This document shows, piece after piece, positions 44,939 through 53,179 of a stretch of DNA of 64,000 nucleotides; the stretch's first letter is position 1, and each line of letters starts with the position of its first letter. The notes under the pieces were generated by a model. That model did not search any database and had not been told where the DNA came from. It was given only the letters and a program-made list of their open reading frames with translations. The position numbers and the translations under genes were made by a program. Source of the stretch: Cyclobacteriaceae bacterium (GTDB lineage: Bacteria; Bacteroidota; Bacteroidia; Cytophagales; Cyclobacteriaceae); contig CP075525.1 in NCBI GenBank assembly GCA_025808415.1, positions 1,349,501-1,413,500 of the forward strand. The letters are read 5' to 3'.

Positions 44939-44984
44939 TGTTGTCACCCATTGCGAAGCCCGCAATTCGCATGGTGCACAACAC
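44939..44984. repeat. Short palindrome, element E
   Basis: TGTTGT-CACC-ATTGCG pairs with CGCAAT, then GGTGCACAACA, around a 5-nt loop (AAGCC). It repeats, inverted, the TGTTGTGCACC end of element D (GTTGTGCACC at 44571-44580; GGTGCACAAC at 44973-44982). It lies 64 bp before the end of the ATP-grasp gene and is much shorter than elements A-D. Confidence 0.65.
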
Positions 44985-45047
44985 CGGGGTATATTCATTG
45001 AATATATTTCCAATATACCATTTGCGCTTAAAAAAGCGTGCCTGACT

Positions 45048-45938
45048 TTAAAGTAATCTACCCAACACCTCTGCAAACATTTCTGCTGCAGGCGGGTGTT
45101 TCCTGAACCAAAGTTCCGGTTCAATCAACTCAAGCTCGGAAACGCAAAGTTGTCCATGGTTATCCCAAATAGCATCTACACGGGCGTACGCAGGCGCAGG
45201 GTTACAGTAGGCTACTGCGCGTTCGGCAAACTCAATTTCTTTTTGGGTGGGTATGTACTCATGCACGGTTCCGCCAAAGTCGTCCTGTACACGAAAGTCA
45301 CCGGGCTTGGCTTTTTTTAGCACGGCATGACTGTATTTTCCACCAAATAACATATAGGCTACCTCACCTTTTTCCAGCACGGGCTTTTGAAATTCCTGAA
45401 TAAGCATGGATTCATGTGTAATTAACTTCCGAAAAATCATTTCATGATCGGTCAAAGTTGAAGCATTCAGTCTGTAAGTATGACGGGCTGCTCCGGAAAT
45501 GGCTGGTTTTAGTATGCAGTCCGTCCAGCCGGTTTGCTCAACAATTTCAGTTAGTGATTTGGAGGTTCTTGGTTTAATGAATACGGTTGGTGGAATTCGA
45601 ATACCGTGCAGCTCCAGATCATGAAGGTAATGCTTATCGATATTCCAACGCACCAACGGTAATGGGTTGATGAGTTTTGTTTGTTTACTTATGCGGTCTA
45701 ACCATGTTGAAAATTCTTGAAAGCGATCGAAGTAATCCCATGTGGTACGAAAAACTGCGAAATGCGTTTGCGACCAGTCGTATGCCGGGTTGTCCCAGTT
45801 GGTGCGTGCAACGGTCAGCCCCCTTTTTTCCAATGCATCGCGCACCCGTTTATCATCATCCAGAATATTTTGTTTGTACCAATCCGGATTGACCGGATTA
45901 ACATAGCGTGCATCTGTAAGCAGGGTAATATCAACCAT
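45048..45938 (-). CDS. ATP-grasp domain protein
   Basis: Starting from ATG 45938, it has 296 residues. An N-terminal region (RTTWDYFDRFQEF) precedes an ATP-grasp fold, with the nucleotide-binding strand DCILKPAISGAARHTYRL, the loop MLIQEFQKPV, and the metal-binding C-terminal part (YARVDAIWDNHGQLCVSELELIEPELW). Such enzymes ligate a carboxylate to an amine or thiol using ATP; relatives include glutathione synthetase- and cycloserine-ligase-like proteins. The substrate is unknown. The start overlaps the stop of the TauE/SafE gene by one base (TGATG), so the two are translationally coupled. Confidence 0.85.
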   Translation of the reverse strand: MVDITLLTDARYVNPVNPDWYKQNILDDDKRVRDALEKRGLTVARTNWDNPAYDWSQTHFAVFRTTWDYFDRFQEFSTWLDRISKQTKLINPLPLVRWNIDKHYLHDLELHGIRIPPTVFIKPRTSKSLTEIVEQTGWTDCILKPAISGAARHTYRLNASTLTDHEMIFRKLITHESMLIQEFQKPVLEKGEVAYMLFGGKYSHAVLKKAKPGDFRVQDDFGGTVHEYIPTQKEIEFAERAVAYCNPAPAYARVDAIWDNHGQLCVSELELIEPELWFRKHPPAAEMFAEVLGRLL

Positions 45939-46690
45939 CAGAAAAACCAAAGTTTAACAGCCAAACCAATAACAGTAACCACCAGTACGCGTTTTATCCA
46001 AACTTCACCTTTGTCTACACTCCAACGGCTGGCATACCAACCTCCAAATCCCTGGCCTACGGCAAGGGTAAGCCCCATAAGCCATTCAATTTTTCCTTCA
46101 ATAGCAAAAACTACGATGGCTACGCCTGTGTACACAATGGCAGCAAACACTTTAACATAATTTGTTTTTACAAGCCCAAAGTGGTTAATGTTGGTAAGCA
46201 CGGCAATTACCAAAAAGCCAATGCCCGCCTGGATGAATCCGCCATAAACACCCAATAGAAAAAAGGCCAGTACACCAAACACCTGGTGTTTTACGCCAAG
46301 TCGTTCGGGCTGATCGGCTTTTTTGGTTCTCGGTTCAACCACAATGCTTATTACCACCAGCACCATAATTATGGCGAGTATGCGATTGAACAGCGAGTCG
46401 CTGATATCAACGGCCAGTTTAGCACCAACAAATCCTCCGGCAAGCGATGCAAGGCCAAGGTACAGGCTATACGGAAACGGAAGCTTAATACCTTTGCTGT
46501 TGAAGCCGGTAACGGCAAAAATATTTTGGGCAAGTATGGCCACACGGCTGGTGGCATTGGCCACTGAACCAGGCAAGCCCATAAAAATCAAAACCGGTAA
46601 GCTGATGAGGGAGCCCCCACCGGCCACGGTATTCAGGAAGCCCGAGATGAACCCTATGAAAATGAGAAAGGCAGCGTTAAGGATTTCCAT
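45938..46690 (-). CDS. TauE/SafE (TSUP) family membrane transporter
   Basis: This 250-residue protein has about eight hydrophobic helices. The family's hallmark is a glycine-rich start (FISGFLNTVAGGGSLISLP) and its second-half counterpart (YGGFIQAGIGFLVI). These carriers are implicated in export of sulfite, sulfoacetate or other organosulfur anions, and some move other small anions. The substrate is not predictable here. It begins 17 bp after the SDR gene and is coupled to the ATP-grasp gene downstream. Confidence 0.88.
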   Translation of the reverse strand: MEILNAAFLIFIGFISGFLNTVAGGGSLISLPVLIFMGLPGSVANATSRVAILAQNIFAVTGFNSKGIKLPFPYSLYLGLASLAGGFVGAKLAVDISDSLFNRILAIIMVLVVISIVVEPRTKKADQPERLGVKHQVFGVLAFFLLGVYGGFIQAGIGFLVIAVLTNINHFGLVKTNYVKVFAAIVYTGVAIVVFAIEGKIEWLMGLTLAVGQGFGGWYASRWSVDKGEVWIKRVLVVTVIGLAVKLWFF

Positions 46691-46707
46691 GCACGAAATA
46701 AGGAAGC

Positions 46708-47517
46708 TTAACGCACCTGTGCTTTACGAATTATGCTCGCCAATAAACCAGGGAACAGGCGTTTCAAATAAACTGCTGTAGTTTCTTTCAAACCTGCAAT
46801 GTACACTTCATTCTTCTTTGCTTCGATGGCGCGAACCATTTTTACGGCAAGTACTTCGGGCGGAAGCCCGGCCGCAGTAGTAGGGTCCATTTTATGGTTT
46901 ATGGAGCCATCGCCTACGAGTGCATTGATCGAAACATTTGTCCTGATCCACCCCGGGCATACCAGTGTTACATAAATTGTCGGGCTTTCATTCCAGAGTT
47001 CAGCACGCAACGCATCAAAAAAACCGTGTAAGGCGTGCTTGGCAGCCGAGTAACCGGTGCGGTACGGTGTACCCACTTTTCCGGTAATGCTGGTGATCGT
47101 TACATAGTGGCCTCGCTTACGTTCAATAAAGTGTGGGATAAGATTTTTGGTTAACGCGATCTGCCCAAAGTAGTCTACTTCCATTACCCTGCGGTCAACA
47201 TCCAGTATGGTGTCTTTGGCCAAACTACGCTGACTGATGCCACCATTGTTCACCAGCACATCCACGTGGCCAAACATTTGAATGGCTGCCTGTGCAGATA
47301 ATTGAAGTGTTTCGGGCTGGCCGAGGTCAAGTGGAAGGATTCGGATATCGGCTTGCGCCTGGGCCGGGCAGTTTCCTTTCACACGTTCCAATTCCTCTTT
47401 TCTACGCGAGGATAAGATAAGTTTATTCCCGCGTTTGGCCAGTTCGTACGTAAGCGCTTCGCCAATGCCGGAGGAGGCTCCCGTTATCCAGATTACTTTG
47501 TTTTTGAGTTTAGTCAT
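46708..47517 (-). CDS. Short-chain dehydrogenase/reductase
   Basis: This 269-residue classical SDR has the cofactor motif TGASSGIGEA (residues about 12-21), the NNGG motif in DVLVNNGGISQ, the catalytic Ser in TSITGKVG, and YSAAK near 156. The basic residues after the second strand (SSRRKEELERV) suggest NADPH preference. The C-terminal part (KRLFPGLLASII) resembles membrane-associated retinol/sphinganine-type reductases. The substrate is unknown. It lies between a small membrane protein gene and the TauE/SafE gene on the same strand. Confidence 0.9.
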   Translation of the reverse strand: MTKLKNKVIWITGASSGIGEALTYELAKRGNKLILSSRRKEELERVKGNCPAQAQADIRILPLDLGQPETLQLSAQAAIQMFGHVDVLVNNGGISQRSLAKDTILDVDRRVMEVDYFGQIALTKNLIPHFIERKRGHYVTITSITGKVGTPYRTGYSAAKHALHGFFDALRAELWNESPTIYVTLVCPGWIRTNVSINALVGDGSINHKMDPTTAAGLPPEVLAVKMVRAIEAKKNEVYIAGLKETTAVYLKRLFPGLLASIIRKAQVR

Positions 47518-47537
47518 GAAGAAAGTTAGTGATTAGA

Positions 47538-47900
47538 TTATTTTTTGTTGCATTCGGCATACACCCAAATGGTATAAACGCCAAGCGCGGTACCTACCGG
47601 GAATGAAAATAATTTGAAGCACCCCATTATTAACAACAAGGTAAGCGCCCACGACTTTTGCTGGAGCATACCAATACCTCCGATGATGGACGGCACCGCA
47701 AAGAGGATAATAAGTCCCCATAATAAAATGGGTATAAATGCCCCCAACCACTCCAACGCCCACGCGCCATCAGGGCCAGCTTCATTTGCAAGAAAGGGAA
47801 ATAAGGAAGCCAAAAATGTGGCTAACAAACCGAATATGAAAAGTTGAAGCATTCCGGAAATAATGTACAGGATGCCTAATATTTTTTTATGCGATTCCAT
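47538..47900 (-). CDS. Small membrane protein of unknown function
   Basis: Starting from ATG 47900, it has 120 residues with three to four hydrophobic segments (ILGILYIISGMLQLFIFGLL; WLGAFIPILLWGLIILFAVP; LLIMGCFKLFSFPVGTALG). A short acidic loop (NEAGPDGAWALE) separates the first two. No family is assigned. An in-frame ATG at 47909 would add three residues (MCS). It follows folA by about 12 bp and is probably cotranscribed with it. Confidence 0.7.
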   Translation of the reverse strand: MESHKKILGILYIISGMLQLFIFGLLATFLASLFPFLANEAGPDGAWALEWLGAFIPILLWGLIILFAVPSIIGGIGMLQQKSWALTLLLIMGCFKLFSFPVGTALGVYTIWVYAECNKK

Positions 47901-47912
47901 AGAGCACACGGG

Positions 47913-48416
47913 TTAGTTCGGTTTTTCATACACAACAAAGTCAAACGCAAAACGGTGCCGGACGTCAGCCGGGTGATGGAGACGCGATATTTCATTCCAC
48001 TGACTGCTGTCGTATGTCGGAAAGAATGTATCGCCTTCTATAGTTCCCTTTATTTCGGTTAGGTAAAGTTTGTTTGCCTTATGCATGCCTTCGCGGTAAA
48101 TCTCGGCACCACCAATAATAAATATTTCATCGCTCCCAGCCGATGCCGCAGCATCAAGTGCTTCATTCAACGAATGCGTGACCAAACAGCCTGGAGCAGT
48201 GAAATTTTTCTGGCGTGTAACAACAATGTTCGTGCGGTTGGGAAGCGGCCTGAATTTTTCAGGAATGGACTTGTAATTTTTTCTTCCCATAATTACGGGG
48301 TGCCCCTTGGTGGTTTGCATAAAGTACTTCATATCATCGGGCAGGTGCCAGGGCAGGTCATTGTTCTTTCCGATTACGCGGTTTTGAGTGAGTGCTGCAA
48401 TAATAGAGATAGTCAT
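47913..48416 (-). CDS. folA: Dihydrofolate reductase
   Basis: This 167-residue enzyme reduces dihydrofolate to tetrahydrofolate with NADPH. It begins [20 protein letters not shown] and has the catalytic acidic residue in [10 protein letters not shown], the NADPH-binding [18 protein letters not shown], and [11 protein letters not shown]. The size is normal. A thyA gene, often adjacent, is not in the window. It is followed by a small membrane protein gene, and an outer-membrane-like gene lies upstream (24 bp). Confidence 0.97.
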   Translation of the reverse strand: MTISIIAALTQNRVIGKNNDLPWHLPDDMKYFMQTTKGHPVIMGRKNYKSIPEKFRPLPNRTNIVVTRQKNFTAPGCLVTHSLNEALDAAASAGSDEIFIIGGAEIYREGMHKANKLYLTEIKGTIEGDTFFPTYDSSQWNEISRLHHPADVRHRFAFDFVVYEKPN

Positions 48417-48440
48417 TTACCGTATTGAAAAAAGATTGGG

Positions 48441-49070
48441 TTACTTTAAAAATTTTGATTCAGACTTGCTCCTGAAAATATATCCGATATTAATACCTGC
48501 GTGAATCCCATAGGGTCTTCCCGGGTAATACAACTGGCTGCGCTCTATACTTGCATTTACCAGCCAGTTTTTGCTGCTTATAAAACTAAGCTTTGAGCCT
48601 ACCGACCATGAAGCATAATTGTGTCCGCCTGCCGGGGATAACTGCATATCGTACATGTAACGGTATCGGATTAAGCTAAAGAATGGCACAACTTCTACGC
48701 CACCACCTAACGGTATGTGAAAGTTTGAATGTTCGGCCATAGAGGCTATGGAAAGAAGCAGTAAAGCAAGACCTCCCAGGCTTCCCTCACTTTCGCTACC
48801 ATTAGAAATTGCTAAAAAAAGTATCAACATTGGCGCTACCACCGTTCCCGGGTTGAGGTGAAAATAATCCTGCCCACCGGCAAGCCCGGTTTCAATTCCC
48901 CATACCTTGGTAAGCATAACCTCTCCGCGTATGCCAATTGCGTTGTAAGCACGGAAACCTTGGAAGTCTGCGCGCTCGGCTGTTCCGGCCAGCCACCAAT
49001 CGTATTTGCGAAGTTGTGCATTCGCGGCAACTGGGAACAGGAAGAGAATCAACAGTATGGTTTTGTTCAT
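48441..49070 (-). CDS. Putative outer membrane beta-barrel protein
   Basis: This 209-residue protein has a signal peptide (MNKTILLILFLFPVAANAQ) and strand-like segments rich in Gly and aromatics (NAIGIRGEVMLTKVWGIETG; GIHAGINIGYIFRSK). A short hydrophobic stretch in the middle (MLILFLAISNGSESEGSLGG, then LALLLLSIASM) is unusual for a barrel. No family is assigned. It begins 3 bp after the fmt stop, so it is likely in the same transcript. Confidence 0.65.
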   Translation of the reverse strand: MNKTILLILFLFPVAANAQLRKYDWWLAGTAERADFQGFRAYNAIGIRGEVMLTKVWGIETGLAGGQDYFHLNPGTVVAPMLILFLAISNGSESEGSLGGLALLLLSIASMAEHSNFHIPLGGGVEVVPFFSLIRYRYMYDMQLSPAGGHNYASWSVGSKLSFISSKNWLVNASIERSQLYYPGRPYGIHAGINIGYIFRSKSESKFLK

Positions 49071-49073
49071 ATC

Positions 49074-49988
49074 TTAAATTTTATTTCCCCTGAAAAACTC
49101 TTCAATTGTCATCCGTTTTTTTCCCTCGGGTTGAAGTTGTTTTATAGAAATTGAACCTTTTGAAGTACCAACATAAAAATACGTTTTATTGTCGGTCTTC
49201 CATTGTCCCGGAATAATTTCCAAATCATTTACAATTTCAGTGCTGAAGATTTTATAGGTTGTATTATTTAATAAAGTCCAGGCCCCGGGGTACGGACTTA
49301 ATCCACGAATAAAATTATGAATGTGTTCAGCGGTTTGATTCCAGTTTATCTGACACGTTTCCTTAAAAATTTTCGGAGCGTGTTTGATCGGAACCGATTC
49401 AGGCTGCGGCTGTGATGGATAATTCCCGTCAGTTATTGCTTGTACCGTTTTCAGCACAAGCCAGGCACCCTTTTTCATTAATCTTTCATATAGCAACCCG
49501 GCATCGTCTGAAGCATAAATGGGTTCGCTTTCCTGGAAGATGATGCTGCCCGTATCGATTTCATGTTTGAGAAAAAATGTGGTGACCCCGGTTTCCTTCT
49601 CTCCGTTTATAATGGCCCAATTGATGGGTGCAGCGCCACGGTATTGAGGCAGGAGGGAAGCATGTAAATTAAAAGTACCAAATTCAGGCATTGACCAGAC
49701 TACTTCGGGTAACATGCGAAACGCAACAACGATCTGCAGGTTGCCTTGGTAGCTTTTCAGTTCTTCTAAAAACTGTGGTGACTTTAAGTTGGTTGGTTGA
49801 AGTACCGGAATATTATGTTTAAGTGCACATTCCTTTACAGGCGAGAAGCTAATTTTTTGTCCACGTCCCTGGGGTTTATCGGGTGCTGTAATTACAGCTA
49901 CAACGTTGAATTTATTTTCAACCAGTATTTCAAGGCTGGGCACAGCAAATTCGGGGGTGCCCATGAATATGATTTTTAAGATGTTCAT
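49074..49988 (-). CDS. fmt: Methionyl-tRNA formyltransferase
   Basis: This 304-residue enzyme formylates initiator Met-tRNA with 10-formyl-THF. The N-terminal catalytic domain has the blocks IIFMGTPEFAVPSLEIL, the active-site HASLLPQYRGAAPINWAIING with the catalytic Asn-His-Asp set, and HEIDTGSIIFQ. The C-terminal OB-fold domain (about 205-304) binds the tRNA. The start MNILKIIFMGTPEF is unambiguous. No def gene is adjacent. Confidence 0.97.
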   Translation of the reverse strand: MNILKIIFMGTPEFAVPSLEILVENKFNVVAVITAPDKPQGRGQKISFSPVKECALKHNIPVLQPTNLKSPQFLEELKSYQGNLQIVVAFRMLPEVVWSMPEFGTFNLHASLLPQYRGAAPINWAIINGEKETGVTTFFLKHEIDTGSIIFQESEPIYASDDAGLLYERLMKKGAWLVLKTVQAITDGNYPSQPQPESVPIKHAPKIFKETCQINWNQTAEHIHNFIRGLSPYPGAWTLLNNTTYKIFSTEIVNDLEIIPGQWKTDNKTYFYVGTSKGSISIKQLQPEGKKRMTIEEFFRGNKI

Positions 49989-50026
49989 TAATTTCTGATC
50001 GTAATCAACGCAAAACTAACAAGTAT

Positions 50027-50662
50027 TTAATCCCTCAAAGCCCTTCGCATATATTTCAAGCAGATGGGGCATTCCTTCCAGTTATGCCCACGGGCCGGGC
50101 AAAACTTTCTACCGTAATAGATAATCTGCAGGTGTGCTTTGTTCCATTTATTCTCCGGAATTAATCGCTTTAGATCTTTCTCAGTTTGTTCAACACTTTT
50201 TCCATTGGAAAGTCCCCAGCGGTAGGCAAGCCGGTGAATGTGTGTGTCAACCGGAAAGGCGGGTATGCCAAACCATTGGGTCATTACTACGGATGCTGTT
50301 TTATGTCCAACAGCCGGAAGTTCTTCCAGGGCTTCAAAAGAGGCAGGAACTTCACCGTTGTATTTTTCTACCAGGATTTTTGAAAGACCGTAAATCCCTT
50401 TTGATTTCATAGGCGATAATCCACAGGGCTTAATAATTTCTCTGATCTCTTCCACTGAAAGTTTGATCATGTCGTACGGATTATCCGCCAGCTTAAATAA
50501 ATGCGGGGTGGTTTTGTTCACACGTTCATCCGTGCATTGAGCGGAAAGCAAAACAGAAATCAATAAGGTGTAGGCATCTTTATGATGGAGCGGTACCGGT
50601 GCTTCCGGAATGTATTTATCCAACAGCCTGAGTATGTCTTTTACTTTTTCGGATTTGGTCAT
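50027..50662 (-). CDS. nth: Endonuclease III-like DNA glycosylase/AP lyase
   Basis: This 211-residue base-excision repair enzyme has the helix-hairpin-helix LEELPAVGHKTASVVM with the catalytic Lys, and the catalytic Asp in FPVDTHIHRLAYRWGL. It removes oxidised pyrimidines and cleaves AP sites. The C-terminus (FCPARGHNWKECPICLKYMR) has three cysteines with C-x9-C-x2-C spacing and no fourth, so the [4Fe-4S] cluster of E. coli Nth is probably not formed. The start is well defined. A hairpin of AGCT-rich repeats separates it from the DUF1343 gene upstream. Confidence 0.93.
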   Translation of the reverse strand: MTKSEKVKDILRLLDKYIPEAPVPLHHKDAYTLLISVLLSAQCTDERVNKTTPHLFKLADNPYDMIKLSVEEIREIIKPCGLSPMKSKGIYGLSKILVEKYNGEVPASFEALEELPAVGHKTASVVMTQWFGIPAFPVDTHIHRLAYRWGLSNGKSVEQTEKDLKRLIPENKWNKAHLQIIYYGRKFCPARGHNWKECPICLKYMRRALRD

Positions 50663-50678
50663 GGGTTATAAAGCTCCA

Positions 50679-50744
50679 AGCTACAAGTTGCGAGCTTCAA
50701 GCTTTGTATTACTACCCTAAACTCGTAGCTCGCAGCTCGTGGCT
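50679..50744. repeat. Imperfect inverted repeat of AGCT-type words
   Basis: The left arm (50679-50703, AGCTACAAGTTGCGAGCTTC...) and right arm (50720-50744) pair over about 25 bp with mismatches that are mostly transitions, allowing G-U pairs in RNA. The word AGCT recurs. It overlaps the stop codon of the NamZ-like gene and ends 17 bp before the nth start, in the 80-bp spacer between two minus-strand genes. Confidence 0.6.
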
Positions 50745-51936
50745 ACTTATACAAAAGATATTTTATTCTAAGTTCTTTGAAATGGTTCAATTCATCTTGC
50801 CAGCTCTCCCTGATCTGCGTTTCATCAAGACCCTGACGGATTTGCTCACGGAGTTTTGAGGTGCCCGCAAGTTTTTCAAAGTAGTTGTTAAAGAATTTAT
50901 CCTTATCCGGAAAAGCCCTGTAAAAACTAATCAGGTAGCTTAAGTCAATATAAGGTTTAACGTTTACGTGTTGTAAGTCTAACCCATAGCACAATTTATT
51001 TTCCAACGGTGGATTTTTCGACATACCCTCAATGCTTACCGGTGTGAATTGAAACGGCATATTTTTTAGTTCAGGATGGCCAATAATCTGAAAGGGCATT
51101 TGGGTTCCCCTGCCTAAGCTGATCACCGTGCCTTCAAATAAACATATCGATGGATAAAGTTTAATCGCCTGATCATTAGGCAGGTTAGGTGAGGGTCTCA
51201 CCGGTAAGGAGTAGGTGTCACTGTGTTTCCAGTTTTTTAGTGTAATTACTTCAAGGCTGCATTTCTTATTTTCTCCAAGCCAGCGCTCACCATTAATCAT
51301 GTTCGCCAGTTCTCCCATGGTAAGGCCATGTACAATGGGAATGGGGTGCATCCCAACAAATGACATGTGCTGCTTTTCCATTATGGGTCCATCAACATAA
51401 CTCCCATTGGGGTTGGGCCGGTCAAGCACGATTAGCTTCTTGTTATTTTCGGCACACGCTTCCATCACATAGTGAAGTGTGCTGATGTAGGTATAGAAAC
51501 GCACGCCAACATCCTGAATGTCGAAGATTATCAAATCAATATCACCGAGTTGTTCGGGTGTTGGTTTTTTGTTGTTGCCGTACAGCGATACTACGGGCAA
51601 TCCCGTCTTGCTATCATAGCCGTCTTTTATCTCTTCACCAGCCTCAACTGTTCCGCGAAAGCCATGTTCGGGCGCAAAAATTTTAACGAGGTTTGCACCA
51701 CGCGATTTCAGGGAATCGACCAGGTGTGTTTTACCGATTAAGGAAGTATGGTTGACTACAATGCCTATACGCTGCGATCCGATAGTTGGTAAAAGCAGGT
51801 TAAGCTGCTGCGCCCCGGTAATAACATCGGCCTTTTCGACCGCGATATTTGAGGCAGATGGCACGGAAACAGCTTGCGGCTTGTTGCCGCATTGAAAGGC
51901 TATTAAAAGAAAGAGTAAAAACTTTATCTTGCCCAC
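50743..51936 (-). CDS. DUF1343/NamZ-like exo-beta-N-acetylmuramidase
   Basis: This 397-residue protein has a signal peptide with a cysteine near its end (FLLLFLLIAFQC, a possible lipobox FQC). The DUF1343 region follows: RIGIVVNHTSLIGKTHLVD, FAPEHGFRGTVEAGEEI, LIIFDIQDVGVRFYTYISTL, VLDRPNPNGSYVDGP and a Rossmann-like second half. Members of this family characterised in Firmicutes release terminal N-acetylmuramic acid from peptidoglycan fragments, so a role in cell-wall recycling is likely. The lipoprotein anchor is inference from the cysteine. Confidence 0.88.
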   Translation of the reverse strand: MGKIKFLLFLLIAFQCGNKPQAVSVPSASNIAVEKADVITGAQQLNLLLPTIGSQRIGIVVNHTSLIGKTHLVDSLKSRGANLVKIFAPEHGFRGTVEAGEEIKDGYDSKTGLPVVSLYGNNKKPTPEQLGDIDLIIFDIQDVGVRFYTYISTLHYVMEACAENNKKLIVLDRPNPNGSYVDGPIMEKQHMSFVGMHPIPIVHGLTMGELANMINGERWLGENKKCSLEVITLKNWKHSDTYSLPVRPSPNLPNDQAIKLYPSICLFEGTVISLGRGTQMPFQIIGHPELKNMPFQFTPVSIEGMSKNPPLENKLCYGLDLQHVNVKPYIDLSYLISFYRAFPDKDKFFNNYFEKLAGTSKLREQIRQGLDETQIRESWQDELNHFKELRIKYLLYK

Positions 51937-51958
51937 GGTTTAAAATATTTTACCAAAG

Positions 51959-53179
51959 TTGAACCTCTCATACTTCATATCCAAACGGATAAGTCGACAA
52001 ACCAAAGAAGGTTTTGCAGCAACAATTTATAAAATAGCGGTTGCCAGCATTGGTATTGGGTTGGGTGCCGCAATTGTTGCCTTTTTGGTGATGCGGGGAT
52101 TCCAGGACACCGTCAAAAACAAAATTTACAGCTTTAGTGGCAATTTGCTGATTACTAAGTTTACCATGAATAATTCGATGGAGGAAACGCCCATGTTAAC
52201 CAACATCGATATATACAATAACCCGCAAGCTTATCCCGGGGTAAGGCATGTTCAGGAATATGCACACAAAGCCGGGTTGATTAAAACTGATGACGAAGTG
52301 CTGGGTGTTGTGGTAAAAGGAGTAGGCAAAAGTTATGATACAACCACCTTTCAATCCAATATGGTACTGGGCAGGTTTATCCATTTGCCCGACAGCGGTT
52401 ATGCCAATGAAGTTGTACTCAGCAAAACGATTGCGAATAAAATCAAAGCCAACCTGGATGACCAGGTGGTGATCCATTTTTTTCAGAACCCACCCCGCTT
52501 CAGGAGGTTAAAAGTCGTAGGCATCTATGAAACAAACCTTTCCGAATATTTTGATGGTAAAATGGTGATTGGCGACCTCCGGATGATTGCCCGCCTGAAT
52601 GAATGGGCTGACAGTGTGGCGGGGGGCATTGAAGTTTTTGTTCGGGATAATAATAAAATTGATGATGTTGGATATGCCATAGGGGAGAGGATAGATTTTG
52701 ATCTAAACATTGTTTCGGTAAACGACAAGTATATCCAGGTATTTGAGTGGCTTCACCTCTTAAGCAGGCAAGTAAATATATTGCTGGGTGTGATACTGGC
52801 GGTTGTATGTGTTAATATGATCTCTATCATTTTAATATTGGTGATGGAGCGCACCCAAATGATTGGCATGTTAAAAGCCCTGGGCGCTCACGACCGCCTG
52901 ATCAGAAGTATTTTTGTTTACAATGGTGTGGGTTTAATACTAAAAGGATTGTTGCTGGGTAATTTCATTGGCCTGGGTTTGTGTTTTATCCAGGATCGGT
53001 TTAAAATTGTTTCCCTTAACCCACAAGACTACTACATGAGTTTTGTGCCCATTAGCTGGCATTGGGAGATGGTAGTCATCCTTAATGTGCTTACCTTTTT
53101 TGTGGTTTCTGTAGTGTTGCTTTTACCCACGGCCATCATAGCCCGGGTTAACCCGATAAAGGCTATCCGGTTTGATTAA
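51959..53179 (+). CDS. LolE/FtsX-like ABC transporter permease
   Basis: This 406-residue protein has the MacB/LolCE layout: one N-terminal transmembrane helix (YKIAVASIGIGLGAAIVAFL), a large periplasmic domain (about 45-270), and three C-terminal helices (about 275-395). The block VMERTQMIGMLKALGAHDRLIRSIF and the C-terminal ARVNPIKAIR are typical. It should form the membrane part of a lipoprotein-releasing type exporter. No ATPase gene is adjacent. The first in-frame ATG lies inside the first helix, so the start must be a non-ATG codon; TTG at 51959 is the best choice. The stop overlaps the convergent YiiX-like gene by 4 bp. Confidence 0.9.
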   Translation: MNLSYFISKRISRQTKEGFAATIYKIAVASIGIGLGAAIVAFLVMRGFQDTVKNKIYSFSGNLLITKFTMNNSMEETPMLTNIDIYNNPQAYPGVRHVQEYAHKAGLIKTDDEVLGVVVKGVGKSYDTTTFQSNMVLGRFIHLPDSGYANEVVLSKTIANKIKANLDDQVVIHFFQNPPRFRRLKVVGIYETNLSEYFDGKMVIGDLRMIARLNEWADSVAGGIEVFVRDNNKIDDVGYAIGERIDFDLNIVSVNDKYIQVFEWLHLLSRQVNILLGVILAVVCVNMISIILILVMERTQMIGMLKALGAHDRLIRSIFVYNGVGLILKGLLLGNFIGLGLCFIQDRFKIVSLNPQDYYMSFVPISWHWEMVVILNVLTFFVVSVVLLLPTAIIARVNPIKAIRFD

